Both the position numbers and the translations under genes were made by a program. The notes beneath the pieces are model-generated. The model saw only the letters and a list, made by a program, of their open reading frames with translations, ran no database searches and was not told where the DNA came from. 60,090 nt of DNA. Origin: Desulfacinum sp. (GTDB taxonomy: Bacteria; Desulfobacterota; Syntrophobacteria; Syntrophobacterales; DSM-9756). The stretch lies in the NCBI GenBank assembly GCA_014359885.1, contig JACIYN010000058.1:1-60090 (forward strand). Reading direction: 5' to 3'. Of this stretch, positions 41,248-49,389 are shown in pieces. Position 1 is the stretch's first letter, and every line of letters begins with the position of its first letter.

Positions 41248-42396
41248 CGGCGTAATGATGGCCGGATCCTTCACCACTCCGTAATAGTGGAAGGCGCCGT
41301 CTTGGACGACCTGCACCTGCACGTCCTTGACCACTTCGCCCACCGGGGTGAAGCCCTGGATGACGCCCGTCAGGCCGTTGTAGTCCTTGGTGGCCGCCAA
41401 GGCGTCCCGAACGGCGGCACCTTCGGTGCTCCCGGCCCGGCGGATGGCATCGCACAGGATCATGAAGGCGTCATAGGCGGAGGCCCCCACCATGTCCGGT
41501 TCGATCTGGTAGCGTTCCCGATATTGTTTGAGAAATTCCTGGACTTCCGGGCGGGGGTCGTCCCGGTTCAGGTTGGTCACGATGAGGAACCCTTCGGCGG
41601 CCTTGCCCGCGATTTCCAGAAACTTGGGCGAGTCGGCCCCTTCTTCCCCGAAGATGGTGGCCGTGATGCCCATCTCACGGGCCTGGCTCACGATGGGCCC
41701 GGTCTGGAAGTAGTAGCCGCTGGCGAAGATGAGATCCGGGTTCTTTTCCTTGATGGCCGCCAAATACGGCTTGAAGTCCTTTTCCTTGAAGGGATAGGCC
41801 TGTTCGTAGACCAGTTCCACTCCCGGCGCGTTCTTGCTGAGGTATTCCTTGAAGCCCGCGGCCAGCGTGCGGCCGAAGTCGTTGTCGCTGGTGAGCAGGG
41901 CGATCTTTTTGGCTTTCAGGTTGTTCACCGCCACGTAGGCCGCCGCCCGGCCTTCCACCATGCCCAGGAAGCCGTTGCGGAAGCAGTAGTCTCCGGCCTT
42001 GGTGATATCCGGATGTACGGCATAGGCGGCGATGAAGGGAATCTCCTCTTCCTGGAAAAGCGGCGCCACGGCCCGACTGGGGGTGCTGTAGGATCCGCCC
42101 ACGACGCCCACCACCTGGTCGCGCTGGATGAGCTTCTGGGCGAGCCCCACGGCTTCCTTGCCGTCGGCCCGGTCGTCATAGGCCACCAGTTCCACCTGCT
42201 TTCCCAGGATGCCGCCTTCCTTGTTCACCTTCTCAAGGGCCAGCTTCACCGAGTTGAGCACGCTGGCGCCGTCCGCCGCGGCGAACCCGGTGAGCGGGGC
42301 CAACAGGCCGATCTTGAGGGTGTCCGCCGCCTGAACGGCGCCGAACGGGAGAAACGCCAGACAGAAAACCAACGTACAAAGGGCGAATTTCTTCAT
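41245..42396 (-). CDS. livK: branched-chain amino-acid ABC transporter, binding protein
   Basis: A 383-aa Peripla_BP_6 protein with a signal sequence (MKKFALCTLVFCLAFLPFGA, cleavage after VQA-A). The ATG at 42396 follows GGAGG. The mature start DTLKIGLLAPLTGFAAADGA is classic for LivJ/LivK-type proteins. It also has LALEKVNKEGGILGKQVELV, VVGVVGGSYSTPSRAVAP, and PDLIFASGYYFQTGPIVSQA for the second lobe. It is the last gene of the liv set, 91 bp after livF. The ligand may be Leu/Ile/Val or another carboxylate such as urea or amide. That is not determinable here. Confidence 0.92.
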   Translation of the reverse strand: MKKFALCTLVFCLAFLPFGAVQAADTLKIGLLAPLTGFAAADGASVLNSVKLALEKVNKEGGILGKQVELVAYDDRADGKEAVGLAQKLIQRDQVVGVVGGSYSTPSRAVAPLFQEEEIPFIAAYAVHPDITKAGDYCFRNGFLGMVEGRAAAYVAVNNLKAKKIALLTSDNDFGRTLAAGFKEYLSKNAPGVELVYEQAYPFKEKDFKPYLAAIKEKNPDLIFASGYYFQTGPIVSQAREMGITATIFGEEGADSPKFLEIAGKAAEGFLIVTNLNRDDPRPEVQEFLKQYRERYQIEPDMVGASAYDAFMILCDAIRRAGSTEGAAVRDALAATKDYNGLTGVIQGFTPVGEVVKDVQVQVVQDGAFHYYGVVKDPAIITP

Positions 42397-42487
42397 GACA
42401 GCCACCTCCTCCATGATTTTGGGTTGTTTCCGATCCTGACCGCTCCCTGCACCTCCAAGACCGACGGATCGGGGCTGTGGGCCCCGT

Positions 42488-43225
42488 TCATTGTCGCTCT
42501 TCGGCTTCTTCCCCGGCAAGCCCGAGATAGGCCTTTTGGATTTGCGGATCGCCCAGAAGGTCTTCCGCCGGTCCTTCCATCACCACGGATCCCGTTTCCA
42601 GCACGTACGCACGATGCGATATTTCCAGGGACGCCCGGGCGTTCTGCTCCACCAACAGGATGGTGAGCCCGTGGTCCCGGTTGAGGGACTGCAGGAGGTC
42701 GAAGACCTGGTCCACCAGCTTGGGCATGAGCCCCATGGACACCTCGTCCACCAAAAGGAGCTTGGGATTGGAGATGAGGGCCCGCGCGATGGCCAGCTGC
42801 TGCTGTTCCCCGCCGGAAAGGGTCTGGGCCGGCTGATCCCGGCGTTCTTCCAGGATGGGAAAAAGGCCGTAGAGCCACCGGAGCCGCTCTTCCAGGTGGA
42901 TTTTCTTCCTCAGCCCGTAGGCCCCCGTCAGGAGGTTTTCCAGGACGGAAAGGCGGGGAAAGACCCGGGCCCGCTCGGGAACCAGGCGAATGCCTGCGTG
43001 CGCCCGCTTGTGGGCCGGCATGGCCGTGATCTCGCGGTCTCGAAAGCGAACGGTCCCGCTTCGCACGGGCACCAGCCCCATGAGGCCGTTCAGGATGGAG
43101 GTCTTCCCGGCTCCGTTGGCTCCGATGATGGAAACCAGCTCGCCTTCCGCCACGGCGAAGTCCACGCCTTGCACCGCACGAACGTCGCCGTAGGAGATCT
43201 CCAGTCGGTTCACCTCAAGCAACAC
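42488..43225 (-). CDS. livF: branched-chain amino-acid ABC transporter, ATPase LivF
   Basis: A 245-aa ATPase: Walker A GANGAGKTS, Q-loop region, signature LSGGEQQQLAIARALISNP, Walker B LLLVDEVSMGLMPKLVDQVF. GLMPKLV is a LivF hallmark. The H-loop His is replaced in the usual place by LLVEQNARASLEI, typical for LivF (EQN). It overlaps livG by 11 bp. Confidence 0.94.
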   Translation of the reverse strand: MLLEVNRLEISYGDVRAVQGVDFAVAEGELVSIIGANGAGKTSILNGLMGLVPVRSGTVRFRDREITAMPAHKRAHAGIRLVPERARVFPRLSVLENLLTGAYGLRKKIHLEERLRWLYGLFPILEERRDQPAQTLSGGEQQQLAIARALISNPKLLLVDEVSMGLMPKLVDQVFDLLQSLNRDHGLTILLVEQNARASLEISHRAYVLETGSVVMEGPAEDLLGDPQIQKAYLGLAGEEAEERQ

Positions 43226-43982
43226 GGGAGCTTCCTCCTCGGCCCAGGTAGGCTTCGATGACCAGCGGATCCCGGACGACCTCGCCCGGAAGGCCTTCGG
43301 CGATCTTTCGCCCGTGATCCAGAACCACGATGCGGTCCGAAAGCTTCATGGCCACTCTCATGTTGTGTTCGATGAGAAGCACCGAGATGCCGTCCCTCCG
43401 GATATGGGCCACCAGATCCATGAGCGGGGCGATCTCTTCCTCGCGAAGGCCGGAAAAGGATTCGTCCAGGAGGATGAGCCGGTACCCCACCGCCAGGGCC
43501 CGGGCGATTTCCAGACGCCGCAAATGCCCCAGGGGGAGCAGCCCCGCCTTTCGGTCCGCCTCATCGGCCAGACCCACCCGCTCCAACAGTTCCATGGCCT
43601 TCTGTCTCACGGCCGGGCCGGTCCAGCCCCCGAAGGATCGCGCGAGACTCCTGTAGCGGTCCACTCCGCAGGCGACGATCACGTTGTCCAGGACCGTCAG
43701 GTTGGAAAAGGGCTTGACGATCTGAAAGGTCCGCCCCAAGCCCAGGGCGGCCATCCGGTGGGGCGGCAGGCCGTCGGACCGGATGCCCGCAAAGTGGATC
43801 TCCCCCGCCGTGGGAGCGTACACGCCGGATAGGAGATTGAAGCAGACCGTCTTTCCGGCGCCGTTGGGGCCCAGCAGGCCCAGGATCTCCCGCTCGTGCA
43901 GGTCGAAGCTCACCCCGTCCACGGCCCGAAGGCCGCCGAAATGCTTGGCCAGATTCCGCACGCTGAGAAGCACCTTCTTCAT
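43215..43982 (-). CDS. livG: branched-chain amino-acid ABC transporter, ATPase LivG
   Basis: A 255-aa ATPase: Walker A GPNGAGKTV, then LLSGVYAPTAGEIHFAG, LGLGRTFQIVKPFSNLTVLD (LivG hallmark), and a modified signature LLPLGHLRRLEIARALAVGY. Walker B is LILLDESFSGLREEE, with LLIEHNMRVAMKLSDRIVVL. The usual P-G-M/S-G-G-Q signature reads PLGHLRRLEIARAL, as is common in LivG. It overlaps livM by 4 bp. Confidence 0.94.
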   Translation of the reverse strand: MKKVLLSVRNLAKHFGGLRAVDGVSFDLHEREILGLLGPNGAGKTVCFNLLSGVYAPTAGEIHFAGIRSDGLPPHRMAALGLGRTFQIVKPFSNLTVLDNVIVACGVDRYRSLARSFGGWTGPAVRQKAMELLERVGLADEADRKAGLLPLGHLRRLEIARALAVGYRLILLDESFSGLREEEIAPLMDLVAHIRRDGISVLLIEHNMRVAMKLSDRIVVLDHGRKIAEGLPGEVVRDPLVIEAYLGRGGSSRVA

Positions 43983-44869
43983 CGGAGCGCCTCCCTGCCG
44001 GCGAGCAGCCTGGAGAAAACGCGCCGCACCAGGCTCGCTTCACCCAGCAACCCGCCGGGCTGAAAGCGGATCATGAGGAGCAGGAGCAGGGTGTAGAGGA
44101 GGAACCGGATCTCCAGGAGCGGCCGGAAGAGCTCCGGGAGGCTCACCAGAATCACGGCTCCCAGAACCGGCCCCCAGAGTGTTCCCATGCCGCCCAAAAC
44201 GATCATGGAAAGGAGCATGACCGAAACGGGAAAGCTGAAATCCCCCGCGCTGATAAAGCGCATGAAATGAGCATAGAGGGCCCCGCCCAGGCCGGCCATG
44301 GCCGTTCCCAGCACGAAGGCCAGTAGCTTGAAGCGCACCGGCGAGATCCCCATGCTGGCGGCCGCCGTTTCTTCCTCGCGGAGCGCGAAGCAGGCCAGGC
44401 CCGCCCAGCTACGCGTAAACCACCGGCAGACCAGGAGAACCAAGGCCAGAAAGGCCAGGCACAGGTAGAGGTAGGGAAGTCCCTTCATCTTCACATGGAA
44501 AAAGGTCACCCGGGGAATGCCTCCGATGCCCAGGGCGCCGCCGAAAAAGGGAACGTAGAGGAAGACGGCTTCCACGATGAAGTTGATTCCGATGGTGGTG
44601 ATGGCCAGGAAATCGTCCCGGACCCGCAGGCTGGGAATGCCCAGCAACAGACCCACCAGCCCCGTGATGGCGATCACCAGAGGCAGGGCGGTCCAGAAGG
44701 TGAGTCCCGCCTTGGTGGTGAGCAGGGCCGACGCATAGGCGCCGATGCCGAAGAAGGCGGCGTGGCCCAGGGAGATCTGTCCCGCGTAGCCCACCACCAC
44801 GTTGAGGCCGCAGGCCACGATGGATTGAATGGCCACCAGGGTGGCGACCGTGACGACGTAAGCGTTCAT
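43979..44869 (-). CDS. livM: branched-chain amino-acid ABC transporter, permease LivM
   Basis: A 296-aa polytopic protein (about eight to nine segments). It has GLNVVVGYAGQISLGHAAFF and GIGAYASALLTTKAG, the LivM hallmark. GIPSLRVRDDFLAITTIGIN, then ALREEETAAASMGISPVRFK in the EAA loop, and GGMGTLWGPVLGAVILVSLP follow. It is 7 bp downstream of livH. Confidence 0.94.
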   Translation of the reverse strand: MNAYVVTVATLVAIQSIVACGLNVVVGYAGQISLGHAAFFGIGAYASALLTTKAGLTFWTALPLVIAITGLVGLLLGIPSLRVRDDFLAITTIGINFIVEAVFLYVPFFGGALGIGGIPRVTFFHVKMKGLPYLYLCLAFLALVLLVCRWFTRSWAGLACFALREEETAAASMGISPVRFKLLAFVLGTAMAGLGGALYAHFMRFISAGDFSFPVSVMLLSMIVLGGMGTLWGPVLGAVILVSLPELFRPLLEIRFLLYTLLLLLMIRFQPGGLLGEASLVRRVFSRLLAGREALR

Positions 44870-44876
44870 GGAAACC

Positions 44877-45740
44877 TCACCGCGAACCGAACAGCCCTTC
44901 GGAGCGCCACATGAGCACCGCGATCATGGCCAGGAAGGCCAGGGCGTCCCGGGGCAGGGGGATGTGGGCGTAGCCGATCAGGAGCGTTTCCGCTATGCCG
45001 AGAAGAAGCGATGCCGCCACGGCGCCCGGCACGGAGCCGAGGCCCCCGACCACGATGATGGCCAGGGTCTTGTAAGCCGGCACCGAACCCATGGTGGAAT
45101 AAACCTGATTGTAGTAGATGCCCACCAGGATCCCGGCCACGGCGGCGATGGCGGAACCGACGGCGAAGGTGAGACTCACCACCGCGTGGCTGTTGATGCC
45201 CATGGCGTCGGCGATGGTCAGATCCTGGGCGACGGCCCGCATGGCCAGCCCGGTTTCCGTGCGCGTGGTGAGGAACCACAAGAAGGCCAAGATGCCCGCC
45301 GTGATGCAAAGGATTCCCGTCACCGAGGAGGGGATGTCCACTCCCAGAAGGTTCAGGGACGGGAAGGGAAGTTTCGCCGGAAAGGTGAGGATGTAAGGAC
45401 CGGCCACCAGGCGGCAGACTTCCTCCAGGGCCAGCAGGATGGCGATACTGGCGATGAGCGGCACATAGGGCGGGTATTTCAACAGGGGGAAATAGATGAG
45501 CCGTTCGATGGCGATTCCCAGCACGGCGCACCCGGCCATGGCGCCCGCGCACCCCACCAACAGACTTCCCGACACCTTGAAGAAAAGGAGCCCCAAATAG
45601 GCGCCCACGGTGTAGACGGCCGCGTGCGCCACGTGCAGAATGCGCAGGATGCCGTAGACCAGGGCCAGCCCCAGGGTCACCAGGGCATAGATGGACCCGA
45701 TGGCCACACCGTTCAGGAGCTGTTCCAGGAAAAGATGCAT
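44877..45740 (-). CDS. livH: branched-chain amino-acid ABC transporter, permease LivH
   Basis: A 287-aa permease: LLNGVAIGSIYALVTLGLAL, LRILHVAHAAVYTVGAYLGL, AMRAVAQDLTIADAMGINSH (EAA loop) and KTLAIIVVGGLGSVPGAVAA. It is the first gene of the five-gene liv operon. GAGGAG precedes the ATG at some distance (about 10-14 nt). Confidence 0.94.
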   Translation of the reverse strand: MHLFLEQLLNGVAIGSIYALVTLGLALVYGILRILHVAHAAVYTVGAYLGLLFFKVSGSLLVGCAGAMAGCAVLGIAIERLIYFPLLKYPPYVPLIASIAILLALEEVCRLVAGPYILTFPAKLPFPSLNLLGVDIPSSVTGILCITAGILAFLWFLTTRTETGLAMRAVAQDLTIADAMGINSHAVVSLTFAVGSAIAAVAGILVGIYYNQVYSTMGSVPAYKTLAIIVVGGLGSVPGAVAASLLLGIAETLLIGYAHIPLPRDALAFLAMIAVLMWRSEGLFGSR

Positions 45741-45867
45741 CAGGGGTGGTTCTCCTCAGGTTCTTCGCCTCAACGGCGCGGTTTCCCATTGGTTTATTCT
45801 GCCACCGTGCGCTCGGTGGGCGGGGATCAATCCCACCCCTACCCATGGGGCCGACCCGTTCTTGCGG

Positions 45868-45888
45868 GGGCGGGCTTTATGCCCGCCC
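45868..45888. repeat. palindromic repeat GGGCGGGC
   Basis: Arms GGGCGGGC / GCCCGCCC, loop TTTAT; sister of 40963-40983. Confidence 0.85.
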
Positions 45889-45945
45889 GTTGCGACCGCA
45901 CAGTGAGAAGAAACCGTGCAATCCAGGCTTTATAAGAGCCCGTGC

Positions 45946-45975
45946 ACCATACAGAAAGGCCCCTCCAAGCGTCAA
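45946..45975 (-). promoter_or_regulatory. putative sigma-70 promoter of the liv operon
   Basis: On the minus strand TTGACG (45970-45975), 18-nt spacer, TATGGT (45946-45951). It is about 205 nt before livH. The palindrome 45982-45995 sits just upstream of the -35. Confidence 0.45.
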
Positions 45976-45981
45976 GGCTTG

Positions 45982-45995
45982 TGAACACTAGTTCA
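45982..45995. promoter_or_regulatory. inverted repeat TGAAC-N4-GTTCA, possible operator
   Basis: TGAACACTAGTTCA has perfect 5-bp arms. It lies between the liv -35 and the mqnB -35, so one bound regulator could act on both. The regulator is unknown. Confidence 0.4.
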
Positions 45996-46007
45996 TGGGC
46001 GGAGGAT

Positions 46008-46036
46008 TTGACATTTCTCAAGCCGTTTTGATAGGT
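46008..46036 (+). promoter_or_regulatory. putative promoter of mqnB
   Basis: Perfect TTGACA (46008-46013), 17-nt spacer, ATAGGT, a weak -10. The start codon is 27 nt further on. Confidence 0.35.
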
Positions 46037-46062
46037 TGCGTCAACCAAGGGGGTGCGGATTC

Positions 46063-46878
46063 ATGACAGGAAACCATCATGACCCATGCGACCTGCTCCT
46101 GCTGGGGGCGGTGGAATCGGAAATCTTTCCCATGGTGAGCCGCCTGGCCCGTGTGCACCGCCGGAGCGGGCCGTTCGGGGACGTATGGGAAGGCTTCCAC
46201 GGGGATCTGAAGGTGACGGCGGCCACGACCGGAATCGGCAAGGTGAACGCCGCGGGGGCTACAGCGTGTCTTCTGGAGCGGTGGAGGCCGGCCTTGGTCT
46301 GCGTCGTCGGCAGTGCCGGTGCGTATCCCGGCGGGCCCCTCCGGGTGGGGGATGTGCTGGTGGTGTCGGAAGTGGTGGCCGGCGATGAGGGGGTGTGGGA
46401 ATCCGAGACCATTCGGTCCATGCGCGCCATCGGGATCCCACTAGCCTACGATGCCGGAAAACCTCTTTTCGGCCGGTTTTCCCTGGACGGAAGCCCCTGG
46501 TACCGGAGGATCCGGGAGATCACCCCGGAAGGTGCCTTCGGGGCGTTTCGCGTCCGCTACGGTCCCCTGGTCACCGTGGGCATGGTGAGCGGCGATGAAA
46601 GGATCGCCTTGGAGCGGTTTTCCCGCTATGATGCGTGGGCGGAAGACATGGAAGGCAGCGCGGTGGCCCAGGTGTGCCTCCGCTACGGTGTGCCGCTTCT
46701 GCAATGCCGGGGGATCAGCAACCTGGCCGGGGTCCGCGACAAGGCCCGGTGGAGACTGGAGGAAGCTTCGGCCCGCTGCCATGAGGTCCTCCAAGGGTGG
46801 CTCGATGCGGGCCTGCTGCCGCAAGACACGGAAATGGGAACGGAAACTTCCCCCTCACGGAATGGACATACACCATGA
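46063..46878 (+). CDS. mqnB: futalosine hydrolase
   Basis: A 271-aa nucleoside-phosphorylase-fold enzyme releasing hypoxanthine from futalosine in menaquinone synthesis. The ATG at 46063 (AGGGGGTG upstream) is preferred to a TTG at 46036. Motifs are LLLLGAVESEIFPMVSRLAR, ATTGIGKVNAAGATACLLER, VVGSAGAYPGG and DAWAEDMEGSAVAQVCLRYG (with the catalytic MEG loop). CRGISNLAGVRDKARW is the MqnB-type ending. It overlaps mqnD by 4 bp, which settles the function over a generic MTA/SAH nucleosidase. Confidence 0.92.
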   Translation: MTGNHHDPCDLLLLGAVESEIFPMVSRLARVHRRSGPFGDVWEGFHGDLKVTAATTGIGKVNAAGATACLLERWRPALVCVVGSAGAYPGGPLRVGDVLVVSEVVAGDEGVWESETIRSMRAIGIPLAYDAGKPLFGRFSLDGSPWYRRIREITPEGAFGAFRVRYGPLVTVGMVSGDERIALERFSRYDAWAEDMEGSAVAQVCLRYGVPLLQCRGISNLAGVRDKARWRLEEASARCHEVLQGWLDAGLLPQDTEMGTETSPSRNGHTP

Positions 46879-47723
46879 GTCAAGAGCTTTCTCTGGGCTA
46901 TTCCCCTTGCCCCAACGACACCTTCATCTTCAGCGGCATCGCCCTGGGTCGGGTGGACCGGTCCGGCCTCACGTCCGAGCCTTTCCTGGCCGACGTGGAG
47001 GTCCTGAACGGGAAGGCGCGCCGCGGCGACCTGGACGTGACCAAGATCTCCTTCAACGCCCTGGTCCACTGTCTGGACCACTACTGGCTGCTCCGTTCCG
47101 GCGGGGCCCTGGGAAGAGGCTGCGGGCCGCTGTTGGTGGCCCGAAGGCCCTGCGCCCTGGAAGAGCTTCGGAACGCCGCCGTGGCCATTCCGGGGCGGAT
47201 GACCACGGCCAACCTCTTGCTGGAGCTCCTGGGCGCCTGCGAAGGGCCGCGAATGGAGATGTCCTTCGAACAGGTCCTGCCGGCCGTGGCTTCCGGAGCG
47301 GCGGACGCCGGATTGGTGATCCACGAGGGACGCTTTACCTACGCCAATTACGGCCTGCATCTGGTCCTGGATCTGGGGGCGTGGTGGGAGCAGACCACCG
47401 GGTGGCCGCTTCCGCTGGGGTGCATCGTCATCCGCCGCCGCCTGGGCCGCGAAACGGCGCGGCGGGTGGACGAGGCCATCGTGCGCAGCCTGGACTGGGC
47501 CCGCCGACACGAAGAAGAGGCCTGGCCGTATATTCGAAGACATGCCCAGGAGATGGAGCCGGAGGTCATCCGCCGGCACATCGAGACCTTCGTCAACGAT
47601 TTCAGCCGGGATGTGGGACCGGAAGGCGAGGGGGCCATCCGGCGCTTGCTCGAAGAGGCGGCCCGCACGGCCGGTGTCCGGCTGCCCAATCAGCCGCTCT
47701 TTTGGAATTCCCGGGAGAAGTGA
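46875..47723 (+). CDS. mqnD: 1,4-dihydroxy-6-naphthoate synthase
   Basis: A 282-aa periplasmic-binding-fold enzyme acting on cyclic dehypoxanthine futalosine. The ATG at 46875 overlaps the mqnB stop. The signature LGYSPCPNDTFIFSGIALG is diagnostic, followed by DVTKISFNALVHCLDHYWLL, RSGGALGRGCGPLLVARRP, VIHEGRFTYANYGLHLVLDL and LPLGCIVIRR. Length is normal. MqnA, MqnC and MqnE are not in the window. Confidence 0.95.
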   Translation: MSQELSLGYSPCPNDTFIFSGIALGRVDRSGLTSEPFLADVEVLNGKARRGDLDVTKISFNALVHCLDHYWLLRSGGALGRGCGPLLVARRPCALEELRNAAVAIPGRMTTANLLLELLGACEGPRMEMSFEQVLPAVASGAADAGLVIHEGRFTYANYGLHLVLDLGAWWEQTTGWPLPLGCIVIRRRLGRETARRVDEAIVRSLDWARRHEEEAWPYIRRHAQEMEPEVIRRHIETFVNDFSRDVGPEGEGAIRRLLEEAARTAGVRLPNQPLFWNSREK

Positions 47724-47751
47724 CCGGACGACCTGTCCTACGGAGAGGATC

Positions 47752-48873
47752 ATGAACGAAACGAAGACGAGATTCTTTCTCTTTCCTCACAGCGTTTTGT
47801 CGGAGTCGGCGGCGCGGTGCCTCGCCACCGTGTGGTCGCCGCTGGATTGTCTGAGGATCGTGGAGCCGGCCACCCTACCGGAGTGGGCTCAAGTCCACTG
47901 CATCCAGCATGTGCTGGAACGGGACGATGGGTTCTGGGAGCGCGTGCGGGTGGTCCTCCAGGGGTACCGTCGCATGGGAACGGAGTTCGGGGAAGACGGG
48001 CTCATGGCCGCTCTCAGTCGGGAATGGTCCCTGGGCGGAAGCCCGGAAAGCCGCGCCCACATTCAGCAGATGCTCAAGGGCATGGCGGCTCCACCGGCCG
48101 ATCCCCAGGAGTGGCTTTTCACAGAAGCGTGCGTCTTCCTGGAGCTGGGGCGGGAGCTGGACCAGCGGGAATTGGAGCTGGCGGGAAGCCTCCAGAACGT
48201 GAGCCGATTGGAGGACCAGCTCTTGGAGTCTCTGGGTGCGGACGAGGAGGACGCGGGCGAGCTCCAGCGGGCCCTGGAAACCACCAATCCCCCGCTCAGT
48301 CCCGAATGGGGCCACTTTACCTATTTGTTGCGCCTGCGGATCGGATTCTGGTTCCGGCTCTTCAGTCGGCTGGTCTTCCAGGGGGATCGGGTGGTGCTCA
48401 CCGCCCTCAACCGGGAAGTGGTGGACGAAGTGCTGGATCCCTTCCAGACGGAACGGGAGCGGCGCGGCGAAACCTGGGAGCGCGGAGAATGGGCTTTCCT
48501 GGAGCTCCCGCGCCTGGATCTTCTGGACCCGAAGGATTTCGAACAGTTCAGGCTCGCGTTCCAGGACACCGGGGCCAGGGAGCATCTGGCCGGGACACTG
48601 CAAGATTTTCTTCGCGAAGGTGCGGAGGAAAAAAGAGAAGCTCTGGATCGGGCGGCGGAGGCCTTTGAGGAGGCCGTGGGGGCAACCCTGGGAAAGACGG
48701 GCTTTTCGGAAAAAGGGGGCGGGGTCCGCATGGTGCTCACCCGGCCGCCGGACGTGACGCTGGAAGATGTGTGGCGGCGTTTTGACCGCCAGGGAGCCGA
48801 GACGCTGGGCAGTGTCGATTCCCTGAGGATGCCGGCCGTGTTCCTTCACCTGGAGCCGGGAGGCGATTCCTGA
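47752..48873 (+). CDS. unknown 373-aa cytoplasmic protein downstream of mqnD
   Basis: ATG at 47752 with GGAGAGG upstream, 28 bp after mqnD and therefore probably in its operon. The protein is soluble and rich in Glu, Leu and Arg, without signal peptide or membrane helix. Notable parts are RFFLFPHSVLSESAARCLAT, a long helical stretch CVFLELGRELDQRELELAGS, and FTYLLRLRIGFWFRLFSRLV. No catalytic motif is recognised. Proteins of this kind occur beside mqn genes in sulfate reducers as far as I recall, but I cannot name a family. Confidence 0.75.
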   Translation: MNETKTRFFLFPHSVLSESAARCLATVWSPLDCLRIVEPATLPEWAQVHCIQHVLERDDGFWERVRVVLQGYRRMGTEFGEDGLMAALSREWSLGGSPESRAHIQQMLKGMAAPPADPQEWLFTEACVFLELGRELDQRELELAGSLQNVSRLEDQLLESLGADEEDAGELQRALETTNPPLSPEWGHFTYLLRLRIGFWFRLFSRLVFQGDRVVLTALNREVVDEVLDPFQTERERRGETWERGEWAFLELPRLDLLDPKDFEQFRLAFQDTGAREHLAGTLQDFLREGAEEKREALDRAAEAFEEAVGATLGKTGFSEKGGGVRMVLTRPPDVTLEDVWRRFDRQGAETLGSVDSLRMPAVFLHLEPGGDS

Positions 48874-48935
48874 GGGCCTTGTCTGAAAACACGGTTCATC
48901 CGGCAGCCGGTAAAGGATTTGCCCATTGTTCGTGG

Positions 48936-48958
48936 CCGCAGGGGCCTCAGCCCCGCGG
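48936..48958. repeat. palindromic repeat CCGCRGGGC family
   Basis: CCGCAGGGGC...GCCCCGCGG, one base off perfect. Related to 20802-20823 and 51215-51241. Confidence 0.7.
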
Positions 48959-49019
48959 AGTCGCACCATCCGAACGCCTTGAAGGGCCTTGAGAACGCGG
49001 TTCGGCTATCTTTTTCCGA

Positions 49020-49184
49020 GGAGCTTGTTTGAGAACTTTGCCAACCGTCAATCCCGCGCAAGCGGGAGTCCATAAGTTGCCGAAAATCCTGGATCCCCGC
49101 TCCCCGTTCAAGCCGGGGACAAGCCTCGCGGGGATGACGAAGGGACACTGAGCGGCGCAAATCAATCGTTTTCGGACGGGCTCC
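49020..49184. repeat. MITE-like element, copy 1
   Basis: Left end GGAGCTTGTTTGAGAAC (49020-49036). Right end, inverted, GGAGCCCGTCCGAAAAC (49184-49168). Twelve of 17 positions match. Inside is TCCCGCGCAAGCGGGAGTCC (from 49052) and a GGATCCCCG...CGGGGATGACG segment. No coding capacity. Confidence 0.6.
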
Positions 49185-49236
49185 GAGATTCTGTTTCCGC
49201 AGCGCTCAAGGGCTTTGCACCTCTTGCAAGCGGTAT

Positions 49237-49266
49237 TGTAGGGGCGAATGATTATTCGCCCCTACA
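49237..49266. repeat. palindromic intergenic repeat (GTAGGGGCGAAT family)
   Basis: Arms TGTAGGGGCGAAT / complement, loop GATT. Confidence 0.93.
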
Positions 49267-49389
49267 GACCGCGAGTACGGTGTATACGGGCGGAAGGCCC
49301 AACGCCGTGTTTCGGATTCCATGTACGTTTGGATCACCCTGGGATCGCCTGAAAAGACGAGTCCCGGGAAGATGAACGGGGGTGGATTG

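Larger units (their letters stand above)
45741..46062. other. divergent liv / mqnB intergenic region
   Basis: A 322-bp region holding a repeat related to the 15131 segment (about 45824-45857), the palindrome at 45868-45888, and an AT-richer part (45940-46040) with promoters for both directions and a symmetric site between them. No gene seen. Confidence 0.6.
48874..49389. other. intergenic region with palindromes and a MITE-like element
   Basis: A 516-bp stretch without a gene. It contains a partial terminus-like GGGCCTTGTCTGAAAAC (about 48877-48893), the palindrome 48936-48958, the element 49020-49184, and the palindrome 49237-49266. A promoter for pgi is expected near 49270-49380 but not obvious. 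Confidence 0.6.
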
